Assembly (NCBI GenBank): GCA_051294375.1
Contig: CM119266.1
Span: 15,279,859-15,343,858, forward strand
Length of the DNA stretch: 64,000 bases
Source of the DNA: Paraspadella gotoi
Lineage: Eukaryota; Chaetognatha
Reading direction: 5' to 3'
This document shows, one piece after another, positions 37,646-53,448 of the stretch. Position numbers and translations under genes: made by a program. The first letter of the stretch is position 1; every line of letters starts with the position of its first letter. The notes below the pieces were generated by a model. That model had not been told where the DNA came from. It saw nothing but the letters and a program-made list of their open reading frames with translations, and did not search any database.

Positions 37646-39315
37646 TCACGTGGTGGGAACGGAGCGCTCCGATTGGTCGGAGGATAACAAGTTCACGCCG
37701 GTCGACGACAACGACGACGACGTCGATGAGGAGTTGGTGGCTTCGGTGACGTTGGGTGGCGAAGTTGTGGAGGAGATGATTGGAGGCAGCGTCACTTCGT
37801 TCATTCTTCTCACTGAATAAAAACAGATAGAATTACGAAAAAATTACGAAAGCATTATAATTCTTTATTTTCGGTTAAATAAAATAAAATAAAATAAATT
37901 ATCATCGAGTACTTGAACTTTAAAACAACTAACATGTATCATGTGAAAAAAGACAAGTTATGGCTACGGGGAGACATGTGTGATGCCCGGGGTATGAGTC
38001 ATCTCCCGAGGGCTGGCGCTCAGGGCTTTGGACCTACCACCTCAGGTTACTGGCGTGTTGATGCCGACACCATCACTCTTTAACCAGCGTGACCGTAAGG
38101 GAAATTGTACCGGGAACTCACGATTGGTGACGAGCAGAGTTTCACCAAACTATACGGAAGGCGAATTTAGGATTCGCCACAATATCAGTATTCAATTTTA
38201 GGAGATTAATTAATAGTACAGAGTCGTCGCTTTAATAACTTCCCAGCTTGATACTAGCATTCTCATTTCGAATTCATCGCGTCTTCCTTCTTATCGCCTC
38301 TCTCCCCATGAATATTAGATTTTAAATCGAAAACGAAGGCTTTTTTTTTCCCCATTTTTTTTCCCTTCGTTTCATTGTTGTTGTTTTTGTTCTTATCTCA
38401 GTCATCGTCTTCGTTCGCTGCTAATTTATTCATTTTTAAAAAAAGTTGTTTTCGTTCCTGAAAAAGAAAAATTTCTCCCTCTCCTCAAAATGGCGACCCG
38501 CGGCGTCATTTTTGTTGACGCTAAGGCGGATGCATTGTTTTCCGATCACAGGAGACGTGCGAAAGGAAAGGAGAGAAAATGTCTTCGTTGTTGTTGTTGT
38601 AGTCCTCGTCGTACATCTTAATCGCCAGAGTCTCCGACGTCAACTAGGGACCTCCCCCCCAAAAAAAAATATCCATTTCCTCGCGTCCTTTGAGCTTGAA
38701 TGGCGGAAGGAAATGGACCTTTTTTTATTCTTTTCTTGTGAAAAAGAGAAGGAGTACAAATTCGCTGAATCAACATCCGGGGGGGAGCGACAAGGTTGGG
38801 CACCGACGTTCTCAGTGACGTTTAAGTGAAGAGACATTCTATTATTCAATATCCATTCATTGGCTTTGGTACGAAACGACATCCACGAGGTTTGGTGTCG
38901 TGACTCTTTCCAATTTAGTAAAGAAACAACACTTGTAATAAACAAAAAAGATCTAAATAAATTCTTCTCTAGACTTAATTTCAGGAAAAGCCACTCAGAT
39001 GATAATTCATATGAACCTTTAATAAATCTACTAGTTGACATTCATTCGCAATCCCCCACTTACTCAGTACTCACCCTTCTCGTCGATGTCTTCGGACATC
39101 GCAAGCGTCCCCCCCAAGAGAATGATGCACATCCCGAACATGAGAAAGGCAATTATCATGACAAGGCGGGCGATCTTCTTCCTTTTGTGTTCTTTTTCTG
39201 CGAATATTTTAAAGAATGAGGAAAAAAAAGGATCGATAAACTCGGAAAATTTGTTTGTAAACGAAAGGAATAATTTTGTTTACAGAGGAAAAAGGAGGAA
39301 AAAAAGGGGAAGGGA

Positions 39316-39380
<65 letters not shown>

Positions 39381-41483
39381 AGAAGGAATGTAACATATGA
39401 AAGCTTAGCAATTGATTTCATTGTGGGTTTAAAAAAAAACCTTCTCGAAAAGAAATTGTAAATGCCACAATTGAATGTATTTTTTTTCTGAAAAAGCTGA
39501 GATGAGATGAAATGAGCGAATACACTCATGCTGCTTCCATAAAATTATGTCCTTTAGCACCGATGGATGAGGTATACATGAGAGCATGCGCAACAACTAT
39601 TATTAAACGCATATAATATTTCACTGATGATTATGCACCTGAATGTAATTAAAACGACGCTGAAAAAAGCATAAATATTTATTGTAACATTGAGTTTTAC
39701 TTTATTATTCTTTGGTTTTCTATCACAAAAAGAGGGAAACGTTTAAAAAGGAATTTTTCAGCCCGTTTTGTTTTTAAATTCACTTACACGGTAATATTTT
39801 TTTTTTCAAAATGCATTTTCACTACCAAGCGATTTTTATGACACAAATATCATCAATGCAGCCAAAATTTTAAAATTTATAGTTATATATATGATGGTAT
39901 CGTGTATAAAACTTACGTAATTGTAAACGAATTAGGGAGGGAAAAAAGAAGGATGTGTTCTTAGCTCTGCGTGAAGGGCTTTGTACCTAACGTTGTTATG
40001 TAATGCTATAACATGTGAAACGGGTGATTTAAACATGTTCAGTGAACGTTTTTTAATTTTACAGTTTAGAGTAAATGAGCAAATTAAATACAAATTTAAT
40101 ACTTCGTTCATAGAAAAACTAAATCTAATTTATTTAGTTTATAAATGGCATCTAGCAGAACGAAATCATTGTTTAGTGATTGGTGTCAGGATTAAATGAA
40201 CGGCATGCCGGCGCAGATCAAACAGCGATTTCCTATTTTCAACATAACATCAAAAGATCAAACAATCCCTACAAAAAAACTGGATGATACGTCGGAGTAG
40301 TTTTGCCTCTTTACTACGTGAATTAGACCGTTGGAGTCATTATCATTACAGTTAGCTTGACAATGGGGACGAAATAATAGAGAGGTTCTTGGCTTCTCGC
40401 GTCATGTAAATTTGCTTCCATCTTGAAAAAAGTTATCATGACGTTTGAAAAAAAAACAAAACAACAAAACAAGATCATTGGAGACAGACTGGTGATAAAA
40501 AGCCTCGACAAAACAGCAAGAAAACAAGAGCAAGGACGACAGACCGGCTAAAAATTGCCCCTCTTCCCCCTCGTGCAACCCAACCTGGATCGGTGACTTC
40601 TTCCGGCGAGTCGCGCAGGGCGTCTTTCGTCGGCAGCGTCGACACCACGCGAGTGTGCGGCGTCGACGTCACCGACGACGACCGCGCGTGCGACCCCGCC
40701 TTTTTCGGCGTCGTTTTTGGCGTAGAGACGCCGACGCCGGCGGGCGCGAAGCATGGAAGGCGTCGTAGAAAATCCACTTCCGGTTTCCAGCATCGCGAAA
40801 GGAACGTCGTCTGGTAATGAGGGGGGAGATGGAGGGTGTGGGGGAGGGAGGTGACGAGATCAAGATAGGGAAAGTTGAAAAGGAAGGGAGGAGGGAAGCG
40901 AGAGAACTACTTAAAAATTATGTATAAGGTCAAAAACTCAATTCTCAAAGTAAAGTTACAAGTTATCAAGAGACATCTATTTATCAAAGACAGTTACTAA
41001 TCAAAGACAGTTACGTATCAAAGACATTTATTTATCAAAGTTACTTATTTATCAAAGGCCTGTGGCGGTATATTCACACCGCCTCACGTCCATCATCCTT
41101 CAGCCAAATCCATTGGCTCAGAGGGGGAACACACCATCCCAAGCGTAGTGTTCCATCCACAGTCCTAACGACTTCCCTCTGCGTTGGCAAAGCGAGACCG
41201 TCCTAGGGTAACCGCGCCAGTGACTGGATGCGTCACTGAGGGTCGGAAGCCCCCAAAGCCAACAGTGAGATGCCCCATCCCAATGGGCATCACAGGCAAC
41301 CCGGCTGTTGCCATAGGCCTTTATTTATCAAATACATTTTTATATCAAAATACCTTGAATGCAGGAAGATGTGGAGGACACCATAGAACCTCTTGGGGTG
41401 GAGCTGAGAAGGTAAGTAGACACTACCTCGATGGAACTTCCTCCCGATGTCGTCTGTTTAGAAGGTTAAAGAGAATTTCACAA

Positions 41484-41529
<46 letters not shown>

Positions 41530-42529
41530 CTAATTACACAAGATTATATCTCAAATCCACTTAATTACTCATTAGTTATTCTTCGTCGCGGCATTTTCTC
41601 GGTTGTTCCCCCAACAAGTACAAAGAAAAAAAAACCTCTTGATTAGAAATCTGCGCACCGCAGCTGCGCAGAACAGATGGGGAAAACGACGAAATGAAAA
41701 CATGAAAAGAAAAAAACATTGAAAAGTACGTAAGCTGTGTCGTTGGTCTCCTGCGACACCCTTTCTTTTTTAAACTATATTACGAACGTTACATCGAAAG
41801 TAATGAACTACATTCAGAATAAAAAAAAAACGCGCAAATTTTTGAATCGAATTTGTATTCAGGCGGAAAAAAAGCGCGGGAAAGGCGTCGCCGCCTTCCG
41901 TCCGTGCGAGACACGCCTCCCGAATTTTTTTCCCTAACTTATCAGGAAAAAGGGGAACCAACTAGACCGAAAAAAAAGAAAAAAGAAAAAAGAAAAAGTG
42001 CAAAATTTATTTCTTTCCCTCGGCATCATTCGACGATTTAAACGTGCTTTTGTCTCCGTTTCTTAAACTTTTATAATTTCTTTCCTTCCTAACTTCTTTC
42101 TTTTTTTCTTCTTTTCCTCATTCCTTACTTCCTTCCTTTATTCATTCCGTCTTTTTTATCCCTTCCTTTCCTTTCTTTCCCTCCTTCCTTCCTTCCTTCC
42201 TTCCCTCCTTATTTCTTTCCTTCCTTCCTTCCTTCCTTCCTTCCTTCCTTCCTTCCTTCCTTCCTTCCTTCCTTCCTAATTTTCTTCTTACCTCACCAAA
42301 AAACTAATTCATCATAGCTGCATAATTTCAATATTTTCGTTATCACTTTGGATTTCCTTTAGGTTTTTTGTCTTAACGCTTTTCTATTGAGCCAAACTTT
42401 TTTTTTGCTGCACCTCAATGTTTTTAAGCTCATGTTAAAAGAAACTTTAGAAATTTCTTTTTTTTTTATTTTACCACAGGGCTCACTCTCTCTTTTACTC
42501 TTTTGTTCACTTCTCCATAAAATTTTTCA

Positions 42530-42590
<61 letters not shown>

Positions 42591-45500
42591 CCCTTTCGTT
42601 CCTCCGTGTTTCATTAATCTTATCTCCTTTTAATCCAGTCTAATCATCCTTTATCCTCATTCCGTTTCTCCACTTTCTAATCTCGCCCCCGATTTTTTTC
42701 TTTCTTGTTTACGGCGTCACGTGAGGTAAATAAGGCTGATTAAAAAAAGGTCTGGCAGTTTATTATGACGCCCGGGTTTCGAGAAACTTCGCAGATTCAG
42801 TTTCGTTTTAATTATAAAATTCAAAACGCTGAATATTGAACAAAAAAAAACATTCGGATTGTTTAGTACGACTCCAACAACTTTTTCTCAACTATTGAAA
42901 AAAAAAAACAACTACTGAAGAGAGACAGACACAGATAGAGACGGACATATCTCTTTAACCTTTTTGAATTTATTATCCGAAACGCTACTTTAAAAAAGGA
43001 GTCGCTCCTTCGACCTTTCTCTCACTCAGACTCACCTTTGACTTCCGCTCGCTGGCCGAGGATCCCTTCCTCCGATTCCCGCCTCTCGAGTTTCGACTGG
43101 AACGCCTACTTCCGGTTTCTGTGTCCGACGCGTCGAGCGTCACGATTGCCGAGTGCTGACTCATGGGCGACACGGACCGACGGTTGAGGTGCAGCTTCGT
43201 CGGGCCTGAATAGATTAGTAAATTGATTAATTAATCAAATAGAAAATTTAATGATAATGATACTTAGAATTACTTAAATATTTACAAACACTAAAATTTA
43301 TATTATTTTTGAATAAATAAGTGCGAGGTAAAAGAAAAAAAAGCAAGTATAATGGTGAAAATTCCCTAATAAAATCCTCGATTTAAAGGTTTCATCTCTG
43401 TATAACATGTTTTTTTTATTTCGTAAAGATCAAGGTGGTATTGATTTTTAATTTTATTATTTTTTTAAAATTTAATGCCAGTCTTCATAGTACAATTTTA
43501 TTTTCCTCTTTAATTTCCCATGGCAAATTGCCACTTCATTCAACTCTCTCTCTCTCTCTCCCCGTGTCTCTCTCTCTCTGTCTTGCTCTCTATTTTTCAT
43601 TGAGGGAAGACTTTCCTATTTATCGAACCGAAGGTTGAGGCGTGAAAAAAAAATCTCATTTGACGAAGAAGGAACTTGGCAAAGAAATCGCTTTTGAGAC
43701 GAAGTGAGTTAAAACCGAGTCGAAACAGAAGCCGGGGGGGAAGTGGGGGGGGAAGATAGTCATACCTAAAGACTTAACAGATTTTAAAAGTCTGCTAATG
43801 TATTTTCTTCGCAATATTCTTTATCATACAGATATTTGTTTTCGAGGACGTTGAATGTATGAAATCGAGAGAACGTGAAACAGTATCGTAGTTGTAACGG
43901 TTTTCTATGGCTTTTGAGTTATTGTTTCCCATTTTTTCGACGTTGCTTTTAAATCATTTTCACTTTTTTCCCTTTGCTTATTTGTAATACTGTACTACAG
44001 CCAGAGAAATCGTTTCTCCGATTACTTCTCAGTTTCTGAGAGACAGAGAGACAGAAAAAAAGAGAGGCAGTCGATAAGCTTTACCGCTGCTAAAAACGGT
44101 TTAAATTTAAATTTAAATTTAGACATTGTATTTTGACTTTCTTTTTTGCTATTTAAAATAGTTTAGAGATGAAACGAAAAATTCGTTGTAATAGCAATTT
44201 TTATTTTTATTATTGTACATGTTTCGACTCTTAGTGTTACGAGTCTTCATCAGCAAAAAAAGATGAAGACTCGTAACACTAAGAGTCGAAACATGTACAA
44301 TAATAAAAGTAAAAATTGCTATTACAACGAATTTTTCGTTTCATCTCTAAAAATTTAAATTTAAAAACGGTTTAAATTTACCAAAATTGCAAATTTCGTC
44401 AGGCACAATCTAATTTAAAAAATTCGAAACATAAAATCAGCCATAAACTCCCCAAATATGTCGTCTTTAAGGTTTGATTACGGAAACAGGAAAACAAATC
44501 GTTTTATATACAGTATAAAAAAAATCTTAGAAAAAACGAGAGACGGGCTAAAGTTGAGATCTTTTGATGCCCATAAAGTTAAGTGTTCAGACCCCAAATC
44601 TCGATCTCTGTTTATTTTAGCCCCGGAGAAAATGAACGGCAGACATTGCCAAATTTCTGGCGGTAATCAATATTATGACGTTGGCTTATGAATAAAGACG
44701 TTTTAATATGAACCGTTAAATTTATATAATTTGGTTCGGGTTCCGGAGCAGTAGTTTCTCGATGCAAATGAGATTGTTATAATGACAATGGAGCCATTGT
44801 CATCGTTTCCCGTAAAAGGCCTGGACAGTATTGAACTGACATTTATGGAGTTTTTAAAAAAAAATCTGAACAGATCGAACAAACAAAGGAGGCAAGAGAC
44901 TCAAAGGAAATCACGTCGCAAAGGCCGGGAATGACCACTCGATTAACAAAGGGGGAAATCAACCGGTAACCCATGGGGAGGAAAGAAAGAGAGAGAGAAA
45001 GAGAGAGAGTAATAAAAGGATAAATGGTTGGTTGCATTACAGCAGGTTGAACGACCGGGAATTGGCGAGCGCACAACCAAAGTCAACCATGAAATAAAAC
45101 GAATGGACTTAAACGAATATTATAATTATGGTGTATACGATATCTCTGGCGTATAACGTATATTACGTGTGTTTTTTATTTTCTCACAAAATGCTAGACA
45201 GTTTTGGATGGAATTCATCAAATATTGCTCAACAAAGTGTTGATTACGTGAACATTTTGTAGTTTTTTTTTCTCCTCTTTTGATTAATGATCAAACGTGG
45301 CGACAGAGACAAAACTATATTGTGGGAAAGAGAGAGAACGATAGTCAAAAAGAAAGACAGAAAGAGAGCGAAACTACAGAAAAAAACTCAAGTGAGACTA
45401 TTAAATACAAAGTCGTATAACGCGGATTACCCATATAAAGACCTACTTTGTATAAAGCGTTTCTTTAATTTATCATAAGTACAAGGCTCTCTTGTTTGCT

Positions 45501-45943
45501 CAATTAATCTAAAAAACTAACAATTACCAGGTGCAAAGAAATAATTAAAAAAAGACATTATCAGCGGATAATTTAACGCAGACCCAGAGGTTTTAAATTT
45601 TGCTTATTTTGTAGTAGATTGGTGATCGTTGATTATCGTGGTTTTCGTTTCTTTCCCAAAAGATTTCCCCAAATATTCATCGCCAAATTTGAGTAATTTG
45701 ATAAAAGCATTAAATTGATACCGTTTAGTAAACCAAATTTGGACTCATGAACTTTGCTGCGACAGATTGCGTTTTCCTAATTCAATCGGATATCATTATA
45801 TAGAATAAATATAAAATCGACGCGGTGCGAGAGAGAAAGAGAGAGAGAGGGAGAGAGAGAGAGAGCTACTCACCCGGAGAGGCGGAGAGCATGGAGGTCG
45901 TGGAGGCGTGCGAGTGGACGGACTGGTTGGAGCGTCTCGACAT
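37646..45943 (-). CDS. Unrecognised single-pass membrane protein, 5 exons, 251 aa
   Basis: Exons on the - strand: 45,943-45,874 (Met in an ACC-ATG context), 43,205-43,036, 40,810-40,585, 39,197-39,075 and 37,812-37,646 (TGA). All four junctions have GT/AG ends, phases agree, and the total is 756 bp. Residues 1-155 are Ser/Thr/Arg/Lys-rich and probably disordered and cytosolic (MSRRSNQSVHSHASTTS; a STPKTTPKK stretch). A basic KEHKRKKIARL precedes one strong transmembrane helix at about 164-188 (VMIIAFLMFGMCIILLGG). The C-terminal 60 residues are Ser/Thr/Asn-rich with NVT (217) and NSS (223) N-glycosylation sequons, suggesting an outside C terminus by the positive-inside rule. I do not recognise the family. 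Introns are long (2-3 kb) and hold a SINE, a hammerhead palindrome and microsatellites. Phase agreement across five separate exons is the main argument that it is real. Confidence 0.7.
37960..38181 (-). mobile_element. Related short element with TGTGGCG hairpin head
   Basis: On the - strand it begins TGTGGCGAATCC with a hairpin (GGCGAA pairs with TTCGCC) and ends GTAGCCAT, like the 254-bp SINEs, and shares GGGCATCACA near its end. The body is otherwise different and G+C-rich against A+T-rich flanks. No target duplication seen. Lies just outside the 5' side of the last exon of the - strand gene, in its intron 4. Confidence 0.5.
41061..41314 (+). mobile_element. tRNA-like SINE, second 254-bp copy
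   Basis: Same boundaries and length as the copy at 30,296, with a different 5-bp direct repeat, AGGCC (41,056-41,060 and 41,315-41,319). This confirms the ends and recent mobility. The two copies differ by only a handful of substitutions. It lies upstream of (antisense to) the third exon of the single-pass membrane protein gene, in its intron 2. Confidence 0.75.
42166..42276. repeat. (CTTC)n microsatellite
   Basis: A CCTT tetranucleotide run with a few CTCC and ATTT interruptions, in intron 2 of the - strand membrane protein gene, followed by a (CT)n run at 42,533-42,586. Confidence 0.9.
44162..44351. repeat. 190-bp near-perfect palindrome with intact hammerhead ribozyme core
   Basis: Arms of about 87 bp match as reverse complements with one visible mismatch, from TTTAGAGATG to CATCTCTAAA, leaving a centre of about ten bases. 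On the - strand (44,253 to 44,215): CTGATGA, stem II GACTC/GAGTC closed by a nine-base loop, GAAA, then CATGTAC. This is the full conserved hammerhead core with a self-complementary ACATGT stem III and a GTA cleavage triplet. The + strand arm repeats stem II and GAAACATGTAC but reads AAGATGA where CTGATGA is required, so only one strand looks active. Lies in intron 1 of the - strand membrane protein gene (transcribed - strand). Confidence 0.65.
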
Positions 45944-47078
45944 GGTGACGGCGAAAAGACGACAAGGTGGAGGACGAGGAGGAAGAGGAGGAGGATGAGG
46001 AGGTGACGCGGGTTACCCGAAACGAACGAGGCGACGACGATGAAAGCGGAGGAGGGAGAAGTGAGGAGGAGGAAGAGGAGCAGGCGACAAAAGTGAGAAG
46101 GAAAAAAGAAAAAAAAGGAAAGAAAAAAAAAGGAATCAAAATAAAAGAAACTCGGAGAATATCAGAGTTTTTAAGTCTTCGTGAAGAGAAGAATTTTCGA
46201 GGGTAAATCCCGCCCTCGTTCTCTATTGTTTTTTTTTTTGTTTTTTTGATTCCGGTGCGTATGTTCTTGTTTTCTTTTAATCTTTTCTTCGCCAGAATAA
46301 CGAGGGTTTTTTTTTCCTTTTGACGCCGACGCGAATTTCCTCCGTCGACTTCGGCGCCAAAGATTTTGAAAATCTCTGTGAGAATTCACATTTTCTTATC
46401 TTTTCTTTTCTTTTTTAAAATCATTTTATTCACAATTTATTCTTGGTTTGTTTTCTTTTACTTTCAATGGTTTTAAATGTTTTTTTCCCTATTTTTTTTT
46501 CTCTTTGGATTATTCACCTCTTTGCAAAATTGGGGAGAGAAAGAAAGAGAGCTTGAGTAAATTCTTTAAAATTAAGATGAAGAATAACACAATCCAACTA
46601 CGTATGACCGTCTTTTTTACTCGATCTCGCTTTGGAAATAATTTTGCGACATATGTTGAATGATATTCATTCCGAAGCACTCGTTGGCTTCATAATGTTT
46701 TTCGTTGTCTAATGGTTATTCGAGAGAGAATTTTTCAATCTTTATTTTGGATTTCTTATTTCCTCTTTATGTCTTTGCTTGATGGCTTTTCCCGCCAGCC
46801 TTTCTTTTATCTTTTATCCTTAATATCTTTTACCCGCGGTCGCATTACTGGCTCCTCGAGAGGGGGCGCGAGAAACGGAAGCGAAATTCCCTTAGCAACG
46901 AAAAACGCATCTTTTTTTCTCCCTAGCGACGGAATCACCGAATCTACTTAGCGACAGGGAGCCGAGATCCCCCTCTCGGACAGATGACGAAAGAGGAGGA
47001 AAAGGACGTTGACTCCAGATGCAAATTAGTGTCTCATCTTTAAATAAAAAAAAAAAAGGCATGGAAAAGAGGGAGATG

Positions 47079-47128
<50 letters not shown>

Positions 47129-47443
47129 AGAACGAGATGAGAGAGAGAGGAGAGAGAGAGAGAGAGAACGAATTAGGGAAGGCAAAACTGTTTAAGAACA
47201 ACGTCCTCCAGAAACATTTCCAATATGGCGGCGATCAAAGAGAGAGAGGGAGTGGAGACGGAGATAGGAGGAAGCTAATTTGACTTGCAGCGACTCCACA
47301 TCCGGAAGGCTTTATCCCGATATATCCGTGCGATAAAGCTCAGAAAGTTTCCCGCCTTTGAGAAGAGATAGGAGAGAGAGAAGAGAGACAGAGAAGAGAG
47401 AGAGAGAGGAGAGAGAGAGAAAGAGAGAGAAGAGAGAGAGAGC

Positions 47444-47477
<34 letters not shown>

Positions 47478-49314
47478 ATAAGATGGGGTAAACTATCTCT
47501 GAACAAGAGATTAACTCGCAATTTTCGGTGGTCTTGTCCAAGATCTGAATAATTTAGTTTTTTTTTCTTTCACTTCAGTTAAATGAAACTCAAGAATTCG
47601 TTTTGTACGTTCTATTCCGCCTGCCATTCGCAACTTGCAAACTCTGTCTTCGGTTCGCGCAAATGGCGCAACATTTAACGCTAATGATCATCGTAATTTA
47701 AGTGATATGTCTAATTTTCGCAGCAGTCTACTGTATTTACGTATCACTGAGACTATCAGGGAAGAAATGCTTCATTTCCTTTTCGTCCGCCAGGATCGTC
47801 AAGGTTTTGAACAATAAAGAAGAGAGCATCGGTATTTTTTTATTTTTTTTAAATCTCCTCTTTTTTTTAATGGTGAGACAAAAAGAGGAAACGTGACTCC
47901 GATTGTCTTTGATAACGATGGACGCTAATTGTGAGGACGTGAATGAAATGGCGGAGGAGGAGGAGGAGGAGGAGGAGGAGGAAGAGGCGAACGTGAACGA
48001 GGAGACTAGGAGGACGGAGAGTTGGAAATTAATTGGATGGACGATAGGAATTGAGTGAGAAGATGAAGAAGACGAGGAGGAGCGAAGGAGGAAAAGGAGG
48101 AGAAGGAAAATCGAGGGACAATCGGTTTCCTCAATTCTCGACCGACAGACGAACAATTTTAATTTTCGCTGAAAAAAAAAATATATGAATCAAAGGTTAA
48201 AAAAATACCGGTTTAATTTTATACTTCCGTATATAATAATTAATTTCGTTTTGTTACGAATACATTTGTACTAATTTATTCAGCTCGGATCAGATTTAAT
48301 CAAAAATACCAATCCTCTCTCCCAAAAGAAATTTTTTTAGAAAAGACTTTACACGAGCGAAATCAATGGAATATTGATCTATAATTTTTGATGAATCTAG
48401 AATTCTGTTCTTTTACATGACCTTAACTTCCTTTGCCTTTTCCGTCTCGCGTCTTTCTTCCTTTTCTCATCCCAATCTTTCTTTACCGGCTATTAACATA
48501 ATTACCTCCGGTGCTCTGCTTTTCCACAATGCATCATTAAGTCGCTGCGATTCGAAGCAGAATACAAATAACTTTAATACACTGTGCGTGTTTGACATAG
48601 ACAGAGCTACTTAGAGCAGTTTCATTCTTTTAATTTGCTGTTTGGAATAACGACCACTATATTATATATTGATAAAATAACTTTTTTGTTCGTTTTTTTT
48701 TATATGAAGTAATCTAAAACTACTGAAGTTTTATAAAAATTAACTTTATTTAATTTTCAATAATTATAAATAAGCTCGTATAGAATTAACTCTAAATCAT
48801 CCCTTATAGCTGATAAAATTAAAAATGATTTTGAAAATTATTATTTATTCAAAGAATACATGCGATCAATCATATTCTCAAATCTGCGATTTCTAAAAAA
48901 AATAGCCAAATGTTAAAAGCTTGTGGTCAGCATACATTCAACAATTTTTTTTACATTTTTCTCTCTCAAAAATGTACTTAGAGAGATCACAGATGTGACT
49001 ATTATTTTTTAAAAATGAGCATTACTTTCATTACAAAGTGCGTGCATCTGACTTACGCTTTGAATTTATTTTTTAAAATAGAAAAATTCTATAGAAACTA
49101 TATTTAATTGGGTTTTTCAAAATTGCGTTTGCCGACAAGAAAAAAAAACGAGTTTTTATGCCATTAGCATGAAATATTAGTTCTTAATATCGGCGTCATT
49201 CGTTCGTCGCGCTACATATATCCAAAACAAAAGCGAATCGCATAAAACTCCTCCAAAAGCACGCTTCATAAAGCCAAAACAAGAGGTCCAGAGAGAGAGA
49301 GAAGAGAGAGAGAG

Positions 49315-49371
<57 letters not shown>

Positions 49372-49479
49372 TGAGGAAGGTGAGCGAAACGAAATAAAAA
49401 ACGAGTTAACGCACTTTTATTTGCAGATATAAATATTACGACCGGAAGACAGCGATGCGATTTAGCGGTGTAGCGCGTC
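45944..49479. other. Non-coding stretch with GA microsatellites and scattered promoter-like motifs
   Basis: Upstream of the - strand membrane protein gene. Holds (GA)n tracts at 47,082-47,170, 47,370-47,475 and 49,288-49,372, a GGA-rich patch at 47,950-48,110 and A+T-rich sequence at 48,170-49,200. AATATGGCGGCG at about 47,224 matches the YY1-type start-site element; the ATG there opens only 17 codons. No gene recognised. Confidence 0.5.
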
Positions 49480-49533
49480 GTTGCCAAGGTGACGGCGCCG
49501 GTACTCGCGTATGGTAAAAAAAAAAAATGAGGT

Positions 49534-49609
<76 letters not shown>

Positions 49610-49742
49610 AGAGAGAGAGAGAGAGAGAGAGGAGAGAAAACATAGAGAAGAGAAAGCGAGAAAGAACAAAAAAGGGAAATCGAAGGCGCGTGACGTCACT
49701 TTTTCGTTGCTTGGCAACGGCGCCGTTGTTGCCCATAGCAAC
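49480..49742. promoter_or_regulatory. CRE plus three RFX X-box motifs: candidate promoter or enhancer
   Basis: Within 263 bp: GTTGCCAAGGTGAC (49,480-49,493), a perfect CRE TGACGTCA (49,691-49,698), GTTGCTTGGCAAC (49,706-49,718) and GTTGCCCATAGCAAC (49,728-49,742). The last two are near-perfect palindromic X-boxes (GTNRCC N0-3 RGYAAC), the binding site of RFX factors that drive ciliary genes in animals. Local G+C content rises and a (GA)n tract (49,535-49,632) separates the first box from the rest. No exon is visible on either side within about 1 kb, so the target gene is unknown. Confidence 0.6.
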
Positions 49743-52617
<2,875 letters not shown>

Positions 52618-52880
52618 TGTGGCGGACTAAAATCCACCAACCGATCGTCAGCGGCCATGGGTGCCGGAGGCAAGTCATTCGCCTCCCAACCCAAAGGTCC
52701 GGGGTTCTAGCCCGGTGGCTGCCTCGCAGTTAAGAGGGAGGGGGCGCTTAACCCTCCTGTAACACGGTGTTTCAGCCTGATCCGAAGCTCAGCTTCTGTC
52801 ACTAACACATAACAATAATTACTGTCTCTTCATAACAAAAAGTACCTCTCGTATAAATAAAGAGATATAGCTTGACTTGA
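52618..52880 (+). mobile_element. tRNA-derived SINE with TGTGGCGG head
   Basis: Starts TGTGGCGGACTAAAATCCAC (hairpin GTGG/CCAC), then a tRNA-like portion with GGCCATGGGTGCCGG, an arm-like GGAGGCAAGTC...GCCTCC stem and a B box GGGGTTCTAGCCC at about 52,694. The 3' part ends in A+T-rich TATAAATAAAGAGATATA, a typical SINE/LINE tail. The end coordinate is approximate and no target duplication was confirmed. Confidence 0.6.
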
Positions 52881-53349
52881 TATCTCCTCAGTTTCCTTTC
52901 GGGGCTCCGAAAAAAAAGACAGAATGAAACCAGAAAAAAAAATAATACCTTCGGGACGTATTCGATTCATTCAGGCTCTCCGCTCTCCCTTGTATTTCTA
53001 TTTAGTTGTCAGACGGTTGTCACTAGAGTTGTCTCGAATTGAACAGAGATTAAAGAGAAACCAGAGTCTCGTTTTCGCTGCCTTCCTTTTCACGTTAATT
53101 TTACATCTTCCATCGCTGACTCTATGTCCCATTCTCCTCTCACTTTACTGCTCTTTTCCAGTCTCTACTCCCAGTCTTCCCTCCAGTCTTCCCCAGATCC
53201 GAGTCTCCCCTCGTCTGTCCTCGGTCTTCCCCTTACTCTTTCCACCTCCGAAATCCGACAAGGAGATTTCTGGATTCGGCGCTAGAGGCTATTTGCAGTA
53301 AATCTCTAGGTCGACACGCCTTGGGCGAGGCAGAGAAAATGTGTGAGAA

Positions 53350-53448
<99 letters not shown>

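Noticed and set aside
44458-44691. 77-codon + strand open frame after the palindrome
   Set aside because: No recognisable domain and no splice partners. It lies antisense in an intron of the - strand gene.
52640-52715. Functional tRNA gene
   Set aside because: It has a B box and an arm-like stem but no paired acceptor stem or proper anticodon loop, and it lies inside a SINE-like unit.
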